This document shows, piece after piece, positions 45,511-55,996 of a stretch of DNA of 64,000 bases (its first letter is position 1; every line of letters begins with the position of its first letter). Position numbers and translations under genes: made by a program. The DNA is from Saturnia japonica (Eukaryota; Arthropoda; Insecta; Lepidoptera; Saturniidae). The stretch is taken from contig CM065320.1 of assembly GCA_033032175.1 (NCBI GenBank), forward strand, positions 5,580,001-5,644,000. The letters are read 5' to 3'. Under the pieces are notes generated by a model. The model was not told where the DNA came from. It saw only the letters and a list, made by a program, of their open reading frames with translations, and did no database searches.

Positions 45511-45682
45511 GTAAGTACTTGTATGTACATTTTCATAAACTTTAAATTAGTGTGTATTTCATGATTTTCTGAATTAAAAAAAAACATAGATATGAAGGTT
45601 TCACTTCTACCATGTGTGAATTACACACATGATTTTTCTTTTTTTTTTGTTTGGAATATATATTTTTCTTGTAATTATACAG

Positions 45683-45928
45683 CTGCGTATCGCAGCTCTA
45701 GCTTCGGGAATAGTCCTGACGCGCGAAAATTGGTTTATACGGGCACAGCACAACTTCACGCGACTTGAACGTCGTGAATATTCTCGAACAATCACTGTAT
45801 TTAAATCGTTCAATTCATTTTTTAGACTTAGTAGGACAAAAAAGTTTTTAGATAATTGTGTTAGGACTGTTAGGTTCCAAAATAAATTTTCTAAGGACAT
45901 TACCGATTTGCCGGATAATAAGTTCTAG
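45683..45928 (+). CDS. Putative terminal exon of the same gene
   Basis: The acceptor TATTTTTCTTGTAATTATACAG ends at 45682. Joined to the preceding exon in phase, the frame gives SAYRSSSFGNSPDARKLVYT and a stop at 45766-45768. Alternatively, in phase 0, a frame of about 80 codons runs to TAG at 45926-45928 with WFIRAQHNFTRLERREYSR and FQNKFSKDITDLPDNKF at the end. The latter would need a different upstream donor. The two readings cannot be separated here. Polyadenylation signals follow at 45881 and 45929. Confidence 0.3.
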   Translation: MRIAALASGIVLTRENWFIRAQHNFTRLERREYSRTITVFKSFNSFFRLSRTKKFLDNCVRTVRFQNKFSKDITDLPDNKF

Positions 45929-45934
45929 AATAAA
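45929..45934 (+). terminator. Polyadenylation signal candidate
   Basis: AATAAA directly follows the TAG of the longer frame; AGTTTTATTGTCTAAAGTGTGTT downstream is T/GT-rich. A second AATAAA lies at 45881-45886. Confidence 0.4.
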
Positions 45935-46118
45935 AGTTTTATTGTCTAAAGTGTGTTACTAGATGGATCATCACATGAACGACGGTGATGTCTAGAAGAG
46001 TTTCCCTTTCTGTACATCCACTGAAAATGTTAACTGTAAACAATTTAAATACGTACTATAGAATAAAAAATTTAAAAATGTTGATAAGCCCGATCGAGTT
46101 TTTTGCCAGTTTTTCTCA

Positions 46119-46232
46119 ATGACTGAGATGTTTTCCGAGCCGGAAAACCGAATAAAATATTTTTTTTTTGACCAATGTGTTCGCGCCGTGGTAGACTTGG
46201 CCGTCCGATGGGACCGAGCCATTTTCAGAGAG
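46119..46232 (+). CDS. Putative first coding exon of an unidentified gene
   Basis: The ATG at 46119 opens 38 codons: MTEMFSEPENRIKYFFFDQC, VRAVVDLAVRWDRAIFRE, ending exactly at a donor-like GAG|GTTAGT (46233). Third positions are G/C-rich over the last 20 codons, in contrast to the flanks. The frame is also open upstream (DKPDRVFCQFFS), with TTTTTTGCCAG at 46099-46109 as a possible acceptor, so it might instead be an internal exon. The minus strand is open too. No downstream exon could be found; a dispersed repeat starts at 46362. Confidence 0.33.
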
Positions 46233-46361
46233 GTTAGTACCATCAGCCAACAGTGTGAGCGTGTGTGACGAGAAAGAGAAAGGGAAACAGAGAAGGAGAT
46301 CGCATCAGCTGTGCGTTTAACCTAGTGTTATGTATAAAGTGTACAGTTATATAAAATAACA

Positions 46362-47068
46362 AGCTAGCCCACGCAACTTCGTCTGCATCCTGTAAGAGAG
46401 AGAGTGAGAGAGAGAGAAAGAGAAAAAGAAAGGGTTAAAAAGAGTGGGTCGTAGGCACTGTATTATTAGGGGCCGCCCGCCTCCCACATGATTCTGCATA
46501 ATAAAAATGCGCTCGCGGTACTTGATCATTATTTTGCTGCAGAGTTATTTTAAAACTGTGATATCTCCTAAGATATTCACTTAAATCAATTACTGTGAAG
46601 GACAATTTTGTTCAAAATTAAATACTTCTGATGAATAAAGTGTTTATTTCGATAATACCATGTATATAAAAACACCTTCGCAAATAATACATTATTTTAA
46701 AACAAATTGTATTACCATAAAAAATTTTATATTGAGTTAACCTTAAAAGATAGCCATATGCTATCGCAGATTTTTTTCAGAACTTTTTAAGAAAAACAAT
46801 TCCTTTACACATGGTTGTTGCGTAACTTTAACCATTTACGCAGCGAGCGCAATGGCAGCTCTCAAAAGAAATAAAATTTGCCCGTTTTTCCAACATTTTT
46901 AATTGATGCTCCGCTCCTATTTATCACAGCGTAATGATATATAGCCTATAGTCTTTTTCGATAAATGGGCTATCCAACATTGAAACATTTTTTTCATTTG
47001 AACCAGTAGTTCGTGAGATTAGCGTGTTCAACAAAACAAACTCCTCAGCTTTATAATATTAGTATAGA
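46362..47068 (+). repeat. CTAGC...TTCGTC-type dispersed repeat
   Basis: CTAGCCCACGCAACTTCGTC opens the element. Internal phrases AAGATAGCCATATGCTATCG, TTTACGCAGCGAGCGCAATG and GATATATAGCCTATAGTC follow, and it closes with GAGATTAGCGTGTTCAA and CTTTATAATATTAGTATAGA. It is the same class as 48200 and 53856 (shared CCTTAT...AGATAG.CATATGCTATC and TAGCCTATA...), but a separate subfamily. A GA-rich tract at 46390-46433 interrupts its 5' part. Confidence 0.65.
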
Positions 47069-47845
47069 TTTATATGTGTAAACTATAATAAGTCAAATGT
47101 TACACATCATATGCGTTTACTGTAAGACTCGCTCGTTTTTCTTTTTCTATTAGCGTTAACGATTGTAGAAAGGTAACTTGGTTAGACCGTCAGATATATG
47201 TTCGAGATAGCCAAATCAAACAATATTTATAACAGCAATAGTCCCGTTATTTTTTAATATATATTATTCTCTATAGGTTCAGCATTTGGCTATATTCTCA
47301 TCTGATGTTTAATGTCGTTGTAGCCCAAGATAAGCCTAGTTTATGTGAGACTCGCTCTTAACTAAATAAGGTTATACAATAAAGCTTCTTTTTTATTACT
47401 TATGAGAAGCACTTTTTATTTTAAAAGTACGAATTCATAAAAAACAAATCACTCGAAAACTCAACTCTTATTTCAGACTCGAACAAACAAAATACAACAT
47501 TATTTTAGCTTTAATTCAAAACTTTTTCGACAACAAGCCAAGTGAAGCCACAATTTGTTCTTAACCGAAGTAACTTGATCCTTCTTTTGTTGATTTAATT
47601 TTGAGTTTGTATGGTATCCTTGAAATTAACTACGCATAGATATTAGTAATCTTGCTCATTTACAGGCTATTAATTAACTAGTTGGCGGTTAAAAACTTAG
47701 GAAAATGAAAACAAATATGATTGCAAGTATTATAAAAAATAGTAAATAATAAATAAAGATAGCCATTGATAACATAACGTCAATAAAATAGCAAGTATTT
47801 TGTGCTAACACTGGCTTTAGATGCATTTAGCGTAGTATCGGTAGG

Positions 47846-47905
47846 CGATTTTTGGGAAGGCCGATGTCCAGTAGTAGACGTTTTTCGGTTGAATGGATAA
47901 TTAAT
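47846..47905 (+). repeat. RTE-type LINE terminus
   Basis: GGGAAGGCCGATGTCCAGTA, GTAGACGTTTTTCGGTTGAAT is the end of RTE-type ORFs plus the start of the tail (GGCCTATGTCCAGCAGTGGAC...GGxTGATGA). Confidence 0.55.
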
Positions 47906-48199
47906 TGTACTACTAGCAACTTAAAGTTAATCTCAAACCTTAACAACATAGAAACAAACTGATAAACTAACTAACGAACAAATAATCTAAAAATATAAAT
48001 ATCCTTAGGTAAATTGCAAATAAAAATAGTAATTTATACATGCGCATTATCGGAACAAAAGTAGTTCTACTAGGTTCCAAAATAAAATTGCCGTCATAGA
48101 TGTAGTATATATTAAATCTATGATTGCCGCTCCTATGATTCTTTCTATGGTCACCATCTTTGCTTATATGCAATTTATATATGCGTATTTTATTACAAA

Positions 48200-48845
48200 C
48201 TAGCTGTGCCCCTCGGTTTCGCCCGAGTTTTTATCCAACAAATACCGCGCCGCCAACGCGACGGAACCGTATAGTCTATCATAACTGTTATCACTTCTCG
48301 CAAGTACAAATTATTTTCATTTTCTCCTAAACTATGTGTCCTAATTACATACTATAAAAAGAAACATTTAAATTGTCTTTTATGATGAAATAACTTTTGT
48401 TCGTAAGGATTAATATGATAAGCCTAAAAATAATGCTCAAAATCAATTTTTAATCTTCAACATAAAAACTCGCAAAATACCTTATTGTGGCTTATGCTAT
48501 TAAGAAATAGACATATGTTATCGGAGACTTTTTGAGATATACTAAGGAATAATATTTTTGTAGAATATTGTATTTACGTATCACTAACCATTACGCCAGC
48601 GCACGCGGATAAAGCAGTTCGGGAACACTTTCACTTCGACTTACTTAACAAAAATCAATATTTAAGGCTAGCTGAGAGGTTTAGCTTAGTTCCAGATAGC
48701 CTATACTATTCTTCGTGAATCTGGTTATCATATACAAAAAGAATTTTTCGAATCCGACTGCTACCAGTTGTCCAGAAATTACCATGTTTAAACAAACAAA
48801 CAAAAAAACTCGTCCGCTTTACTAAATTATTAATAGTATAGATAT
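48200..48845 (+). repeat. Dispersed repeat family D, copy 1
   Basis: CTAGCTGTGCCCCTCGGTTT, CGCCCGAGTTTTTATCC, ACCGCGCCGCCAACGCGACG, CTCCTAAACTATGTGTCC, then CCTTATTGTGGCTTATGC, CAGCGCACGCGGATAAAGC and TTAATAGTATAGAT. It aligns end to end with 53856-54505 in the same orientation. Confidence 0.8.
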
Positions 48846-48999
48846 ATACGGACTGACCTCGGAACACGCAAACCAAAAGAAAATCATACATGTATTTATC
48901 ACTATGTGTATGATGGTCGCGTTCCCTACCACCCCGCTATATTACTCTATATACACTGACTATTCTCTGAACACGATAAACCAAAATAAATTAGAGATG
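48846..48999 (+). repeat. Minisatellite unit(s), interrupted by the LINE at 49000
   Basis: TATACGGACTGACCTCGGAA...ATGGTCGCGTTCCCTACCAC...ACACTGACTATTCTCTGAAC matches the 108-bp units at 51244-51590. The unit breaks off at TTAGAGATG where the LINE begins, and its continuation (TCTATGTGTATTGTAAATC) resumes at 50022. Confidence 0.75.
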
Positions 49000-50021
49000 T
49001 TTTTTTTCTTTCTCACTGACTATACTGTTAGCCTAAGGGGCCCTAAAGAAATAGAGCCACTGATGGCTTTGACAACTTCACCAGGCTTGGGGGCGAAAAC
49101 TTAAGGCACTAAGCCGCGAAAGCGTGAGAAATATGCGCACAAAGGTGCCAAAGTGGCCGGACGTCGGCTTGGGCTGTTACCGCGATTGTGAAAAGGTCAC
49201 GAACTGACTAATTCCCTATCTGTAGAAAATTCGAGCTAAACTAACGCATACATATAATATGTCCCTGCCTCCTGGGAGAAAGGAATGAACATGTGTATAT
49301 GTATTTAGTATTCTGGAAACAAATATCGAAAGTAACCATCGTAAAAAAAGAAAAAAAAGGTCCCTTACAGAATCTATGTGCTTATGTGGTGTGCACGTAT
49401 GTATGTTCATATTGTGTGTAGTGATGTGTGTGGGTAGCTACGTGATTGCAAATGCAGTGTCACCTGTATCGCGCGAGTGGATGCATGACTCAAGGGTTCT
49501 ACACCGAGGAAATGGACCTAGGCTTGAGTTGCCGTAAGAGAGGGAGGACGTGACGTGTTTGCGGGAGCGAAATTAGCCGCCCGTCCCCCGTGGAGGGAAC
49601 GGTGGTTTCGCGGGCGTGGGCGCGAACACGCTTTGTTTGGAGAGACGGTGGAGTAGTATTTGTTTATTTTCTCAATCTTATAAACGGGCTCGGTAAAGAT
49701 ATTCGCGGCCGGAGTTGTTCGTGGCGGATGTTCGGTTTTGGGGTTTAAGTCGCGGCAGTTTTCACCAACAGATTCACGTGATTCGAAGCAGTGTCGAAGT
49801 AAGACCGCGTAAGATATTTAATATACGATTCGACCAACGTACCAAGGGGCTTTGTTAATTTTACGTAAGAATCGGATTGGGGGATTTGGAATTTGTTAAT
49901 GTTGATCTTCGACGTATGTGCGAATGTAGCGCAGCTTATATGTCATGATAGGACGGACATATGTTTTGTATAATGTAAGCTTATGTCTCAGGAACATTTT
50001 GCTTAGTATCAAGGGGTGCAG
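49000..50021 (-). mobile_element. Second copy of the 0-1.3 kb LINE, 5'-truncated, reverse orientation
   Basis: On the minus strand it runs from within the RT C-terminus (around GACATAAGCTTACATT at 49975) through the 3' UTR to a short A tail (plus-strand T run 49000-49008). The blocks GTGCCAAAGTGGCCGG, TCACCAGGCTTGGGGGC and AGGGGCCCTAAAG match the inverse of 1080-1235. The coding part is full of substitutions and stops, so it is much older than the first copy. It is inserted inside a minisatellite unit. Confidence 0.85.
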
Positions 50022-50745
50022 TCTATGTGTATTGTAAATCACCCTTATTTTTTAAAACACGAAACACTGTTATTTCTTCCTAAAAGCATAAATATGAATT
50101 TTCATATCTCTAAATTTAGAAATAGTGGGTTCTTCATACAATCTTTCATCCCCTATTTCACCTCTTTAAAGTTTTATTTTCACGACATAAGGTAAACCAA
50201 TGTCTTTCTTCAAGGTCCAATAAATCTCTATACCAAAATTCATCAAATTTTGTTTGATACGTTCTTCGTACAAACCTTTATCGTCTATTTCAGGGTGTGA
50301 AATGCAACAGACAGGACAGACAGAGTTACTTTCTCATTTATAATATTAGTATGGAATATTCATTTCATTAAGCTGTCGTTCTCTATGGTGTCAGTAAATT
50401 ACCTATTAGCAGGATAACGACAACAGTTTATAATAATAATTTTTTAAAATACATTCTCTCTCTCTCTATACCTTTGTTTGTTTCTCTTTAACTGATACTT
50501 TAGCATGGTAAAAATAGCAAAAGATCGATTGTTGTGGTGTCCTTTTTGTTTTCTATAATAGGGATTTTTATATTGTTAACACAAATCTGAAAAGTGAATA
50601 AAAGAAAGTCGATTTTTTGGAGAGATCGACCTTTTAGACCTCGATTTATTGTGAATCGATACATCAGAGTTTGATTCGAATCGATCTTTTTCGGAATTAA
50701 TTGCCTAGCAGCGATGCGGCACTCGACTTGCTTGCGTGGTTATAT
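50022..50745 (+). repeat. Dispersed repeat family E, copy 1
   Basis: TATTGTAAATCACCCTTATT, ATAGTGGGTTCTTCATACAA, AAGGTCCAATAAATCTC, GCAACAGACAGGACAGACAG, CATTTATAATATTAGTATGG, then ACGACAACAGTTTATAATAA, AACTGATACTTTAGCATGG and GATTCGAATCGATCTTTTTC recur in order at 51591-52520. No ORF. Confidence 0.8.
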
Positions 50746-51243
50746 CCAACCTAGGGTGACCACTTATTAATATGATTTATTATATAGATGTAAGGTGGTA
50801 CTCATATTGGAAAGTTCCAAATTCTCTCAAACTGTACATTTTTTAACTTTATGTAAACTTTCAATAAACATCATTTTACAAACCAGTTTCAAAGTTTCAG
50901 CCAATACAACTGAAAGGCTATTTTATAGCATTTTTATCGAACAAATGTTCGACGTGATTTTTAAATTGATATAACTTTTTTATTTATGAACTTATTGAAG
51001 TAAAACCAACACTAAATATTAAGTGAACCTTACCAAAATATATTTGTTGAAACCGTTTCCAAATCAGTTAAGCCGTTTCTGAAATTAGCGCGCACAAACG
51101 TTGGCAAACAGACAAACACAAAAATTCTAACAATCATTGTTTTGGGTTCTACTGCGTTGATAAAGGGCCCCAATAATAGTTTTTCTCATATATATTCTAC
51201 GTACAGACATCGATCAGTTACGCTTTTATTATATGTATAGACG
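50746..51243 (+). repeat. RTE-tail type dispersed repeat
   Basis: CAGTTAAGCCGTTTCTGAAA, TTAGCGCGCACAAACG, TTTTGGGTTCTACTGCGTTG, ATAAAGGGCCCCAATAATAG and CAGTTACGCTTTTATTATAT. The last phrase also closes the region at 52551-52579, so both blocks end the same way. Confidence 0.65.
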
Positions 51244-51590
51244 AAGATATGGTGGTCACGATCCCTACCACCACACTATATTATTACATATACACCGACT
51301 GATCTCTGAACACGATGAACCAAAAGAAACTCATAGTTGGGTTTATCGCTATTTGTATGGTGGACGCGATACCTACCACCCCTCTATATTATTGCATATA
51401 CACCGACTGATCTCTGAACACGATGAACCAAAAGAAACTCATAGTTGGGTTTATCGCTATTTGTATGGTGGTCGCGATAGGTACCTACCACCCCTCTATA
51501 TTATTGCATAAATACTGACTGATCTATAAACACGACAAATCAATAGAAAATTATAGATGGACTTATCACTCTATGTGTATGGTATTGTAA
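51244..51590 (+). repeat. Minisatellite, three tandem units of about 108 bp
   Basis: Units share TATGGTGGTCGCGAT, CTACCACCCCTCTATATTAT, TGCATATACACCGACTGATC, TCTGAACACGATGAACCAAA and AGAAACTCATAGTTGGGTTT. Units 1-2 are nearly identical; unit 3 has a 4-bp insertion (GGTA) and more changes. Because 108 is divisible by three, one frame stays open across two units and gives a repetitive peptide; this is a by-product. Confidence 0.85.
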
Positions 51591-52579
51591 ATCATCCCTT
51601 ATTGTACCACCCTGCCGATTCATTTTTCAAAAACGCGAAGCCCTTTTATTTCTTCCTAAAATCATAAATAAGAATTTTCATATCCCTAAACTGAGAAATA
51701 GTGGGTTCTTCATACACAATTTCATCACCTATTTGACCCCTTCATGTTTTATCTTTGCGCCATAAGGTACCCTATGTCCGTCTCTAAGGTCCAATATAAA
51801 TTGGTTTAACGGGTTCTTCGTACAAACCTTCATCCCCTATTTCACTCATTAAAGTTTTATTATCACCACATAAGATAGCCAAAGTCTTTCTACAAATTCC
51901 TACATATCTCTATATCAAAATTCATCTAAATTAGGTTCTTTATACGAACTTTCACCCCCCATTTCACCCCTTTCAATTTAATTCTCAACCAAAGTTCTTC
52001 AAAATTGGTTCAGCGATCTAGGCTTGAAAATGCAACAGACGGGACAAACAGAATTACTTTCGCATTTATAATATTAGTAGGTATGGATTATTCATTATGC
52101 AGTCATTTACCAATTAAAATACTAACGGTAAATTATTACCCAACAGCAAAACAACGACAACAGTTTATAATAATAAATTTTTGAAATGAATTGAAATTCT
52201 CTTTCCCTATATACTTGTAATAAATTCTCTCTCTCTATACCTTTCTGTTTCTCTATAATAACTGATACTTTAGTAAGGTAAAAATTACAAAAGATCGACT
52301 GTTGTGGTTCCCTTTTAATTTTCTATTTTAGGGATTTTTATATTGTTAATACAAATGCGAAAGTGAATCGAAAAAAGATCAATTTTTGAGAGATTGATAT
52401 TTTAGACTTCGTTTTTTTTTTTGGGAATTGATTCATAAGAATTCGATTCGAATCAATCTTCTTCGAAATGAATTGCTATCCCTAGCAGCGGCGCAGCTAT
52501 ATTCAACTGGCATTTATCTAGCCTATGCTGACCCCCTTTTCACCCATTGATCAGTAACGTTTTTATTATATGTATAGAT
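51591..52579 (+). repeat. Dispersed repeat family E, copy 2, with family tail
   Basis: It aligns with 50022-50745, with about 200 bp extra in the middle (ACCTTCATCCCCTATTTCAC and repeats of that phrase), so the internal TTCATxxCCxATTTCACCCC motif has expanded. It closes with CAGTAACGTTTTTATTATAT at 52551. Confidence 0.78.
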
Positions 52580-52819
52580 CTGAATATATAATTTAAATTA
52601 ATATTTTTCTCAAAATTTTTACATTTCTAACGCACAAAAGCTTAAACAGACGCATACGCAACCACATTGCGACACACTTTTGCGAATACAATATGTTTAA
52701 CTATGTTCCCTTGTAATAAATTTTATAAATATTATTTTGTATGAAATAAAAAGGAGGGTGATGGAGTTTAGGACACAATTTTTGTATCTAGATTCAATGA
52801 ACCCACTTCACAGAGTGTT

Positions 52820-52965
52820 TTTTTAGGATTTAGCCACATTGTCTACTGGTTTTAAGTGAGGATGTGGCCCAAGATGGTAACACACTAAGCCTAGTGGGAG
52901 GACTGAATCTCAAGTGGAGATGCCGGAACACACCTATAGGAGCTTCATGGCAAATTTTCAACTTA
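52820..52965 (+). repeat. LINE-derived fragment
   Basis: TTTAGCCACATTGTCTACTG, GTTTTAAGTGAGGATGTGGC and CCAAGATGGTAACACACTAA form the start of a common lepidopteran LINE UTR segment (GCCACATTxTxTGCTGGxTTTAAGTGAGGATGxGGCC...GATGGTAxC). Confidence 0.55.
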
Positions 52966-53855
52966 AAACAGATGATTGATAAATGCGTTAATTACGGTTA
53001 ATTGAATATCAGTTAATTCAATTGTAAATGTCACGTAACGTCATGGAATCCTTCCATTAGACGTTGTTTACATAGTCTGCGCGCAAATCTTGAGAGGTCG
53101 ACTCACGAAAATGCCCTATGAATATGCAATGACACAAACCGTACACAGTTTTTCCATTTAGAAACCATAATGAAATCTCACGCACGCTCGTTATTTATTT
53201 TTCAATCAACGTGTTTCCGATATTACTTGTTATTCATAAAAAACTGTAAATGTATACATATTTACTAACCAGTTGCAAATTGGAGTTTTGTGTATTAAAT
53301 ATCAAGCGACGACTGAATTTTATATTTCCGGAGTAAGCGAAATGCGATTCCTTTTCGTTTTACATCAATTGTGATTGCAGATTGAAGTTAGGTGTAAACT
53401 CGTAAAAATCAATATATAGATTTTATTCAATCTTTGTTATTTTTCCCAATAAAATAATATTAATTAAACAATCACATTTAAAAATACTTGTTTGACCATA
53501 ATTTCCTAAACCACCACGCTTTTGTTTTATAAAATAATACAAACAATAAACAACAGCTGAAATTAAAACAGTTCTTAAAAATGTATTTTGTTCTTTTAAG
53601 ATAAAAATAAAGTAAAAAAAATCTTAATTGTATTTAGTTCATAATGATTTTATTTTGTATTCAGCAGCTCAATCAGAGAAAAGATCATCAAGATACGAGC
53701 TATTTTTTTATAAATATAACATCTCGATGTAGCTACTAAGGTTCACTTTAAATAAAACCTTTAAAATATATCTTCCTTGCAGTTGAATACTTTGGATTAC
53801 TATTATTGTTATATTAACATAATAAAATATACCTGGTTCTTTCCTTATAAAATAA
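52966..53855. other. Intergenic stretch without recognised elements
   Basis: AT-rich, no motif recognised. Confidence 0.4.
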
Positions 53856-54505
53856 CTAGCTGTGCCCTAAGGTTTCACCCGTGTTAATTTTATCCGACAA
53901 ACACCGCGCCGCCAACGCACCCGCGTGTAATCTATCACAAGTTTTTCTTCCCGCAAGTACAAATTATTTTAATTTTTCATTATCTCCTAAACTATGTGTC
54001 CAAATAACATATTAGGAAGAGCAAAATTTGAGTTCATAAAATTGTCTTTATGATGAAGTAGCTTCTGTTCGTATGGATTAATATGCCATGACTAAAAATA
54101 ATGCTAATAAACCACTTTTTATATTCAACAAATCTTTGTCACAAAACACCTTATTGTGGCTTATTTATAAGAGATAGGGCATATGCTATCCCTGACTTCT
54201 TTTAGCTATACTAAGGACCAATATTTTTGTAGAACATTGCGTTTCCGTATCATTAACGACTACGCCAGCGCACGCGAATAAAACAATTCGAGAAGACCTC
54301 GACTTCCGACTTACGTAACAAAAATCAATATTAAAGGCTAGCTGAGAGTTGAAGCCTAATCTTAAATAGCTTATACTATTCCTCGTGAATCTGGCTATCA
54401 TCTACAAAAAAAATTTTCGAATCCGACTAGTTGTCGTTCCAGAGATTAGCGTGTTTAAATAAACAATCAAACAAAAAACTTTTCCGCTTAATTATAATAG
54501 TATAG
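53856..54505 (+). repeat. Dispersed repeat family D, copy 2
   Basis: CTAGCTGTGCCCTAAGGTTT, CACCCGTGTTAATTTTATCC, ACCGCGCCGCCAACGCACCC, CTTATTGTGGCTTATTTATA, TAGGGCATATGCTATCCC and ATTATAATAGTATAGAT. Same orientation and extent as 48200-48845. The minus-strand frame across it is not a gene. Confidence 0.8.
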
Positions 54506-55563
54506 ATAAATAATTCGGGTGACTATAGCTTAGACTTGCCAATAGAGCTATTCTAAGACTAGTGTTAGCAGCGACAAGGAGACTAGATCGAAAGCGTAAA
54601 CAGTAGCGGAAGCGTGATTTGTGTTTACCGTCGACAGTTTTTCCGCCAGCCGGATGCACAACTCGAACTAACGAACCATCGCTAGAGACCTATCCAACCG
54701 AATTTTGTATCACAATAATTTATTTTGCTAAGTAGTTACTATTACTTTAATCGCTTTGGTAATAATATACATAAAATAGACTGTAAATAATTTAAAATAC
54801 CTACATATCATGTAGTTATAATACACAAGTGTATGATTTGCTAAGAGCAACACGAAAAAACTCTGATATTTCTGCTTCTAAAATGTAAAAAGGAACAACA
54901 TATTTAATATTAAATGTAACAATAAAATCCAGTTGCAAAAGTACTTTTTCTATCCTATCCAATACGACGGAAAAAGTGTCATTAAAGTTGTTCTTTGACA
55001 AAAAATAAATTCTTCTTTCAAAACGAGAAAATTTTAATTCATACCATTTCTAAGTTTTTTTTGGCGTGCGTTGAAAATATTCGTTAGACATTAATTAATA
55101 ACAGCCATTTTTCCTCGTCTAAAAACCGTTGAAAAAAAACCCGTTAAGAAATAAAATCACGTTCCGAAGGCTTTACAGTTTAGTTATTTATAGAAAGGTA
55201 ATGACGTAAACTAATGAACCAGACAGTTCATTAGGTTCCATTTAAAGTATAATATCCTTTTATTCAACTAATTTTATTTAGTACATCTTGCCTGCTTGAC
55301 TTTGGACGTGCCAACTTGCATCAGAAAGCTTTACAAAAAAGCAAGTATTTTAAACTGTTTCGTATCCACCCGAGTCATTGTAAGTGGCTGAATGCCAAAT
55401 GAGTTTTGTGATGGAGTTCTCTTATGAAAAGGCAGATAGTGAGCCCTACTTCCTTTGCTAAATAAACATAACTTTTATTTAGATTATGACCATGTAATCT
55501 TGTTCTACTCGTTCGCGCATTGTTCATCCGATTGAATTGATTGATGGAAAGACACTAACTGAC
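54506..55563. other. Intergenic stretch
   Basis: A GC-richer patch at 54530-54690 is partly open on the minus strand (FELCIRLAEKLSTVNTNHAS) with no recognisable identity. The rest shows nothing. Confidence 0.35.
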
Positions 55564-55676
55564 CTGTTCTTTTGATCGGTGCTGCCCGGAATACATCACG
55601 ATCACATAGATCCGTAGTAAGATGTCAATCTTCCAGTTCCCCAGCTGCAAGGCCTTCGATAAATTATTTATTTGGT
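55564..55676 (-). CDS. Weak candidate exon
   Basis: On the minus strand the frame NNLSKALQLGNWKIDILLRI then YVIVMYSGQHRSKEQ runs up to AACAG|GTCAGT, a good donor at 55563. The frame stays open upstream for 10 or more codons without a clear acceptor or ATG. No family recognised; it could be a TE scrap. Confidence 0.2.
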
Positions 55677-55996
55677 GAGTTAACAGAGGTGTTGTTAAAC
55701 GTATAAGTTACACATTAATTTTAAATAAATAATAGTAAATTAACAAAATTGATATAAAACAATAATAATTAAAAGCTAATATTAAAAATAAAATATTAAA
55801 TTATGTCATACATAATTGGTGTATTTTATAAATTGAAGATTTAAGAGAGGTCAAGGAATTAGAGACAAACGTCTTAGCATTCCATGGATTCACCGTGCGG
55901 GTGCCAGGTCCATCGTGTAGCAGACAGAGGGAACACGAGCAGTCCCCGGGACTTGCAACCCAGGTGTAGGTTTAAGGGACCCCCTTATGATGCACA

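Noticed and set aside
51233..51511. 92-codon frame encoding a 36-residue repeat
   Set aside because: It is the translation of the 108-bp minisatellite; the third unit shifts frame, and the same units elsewhere are not open.
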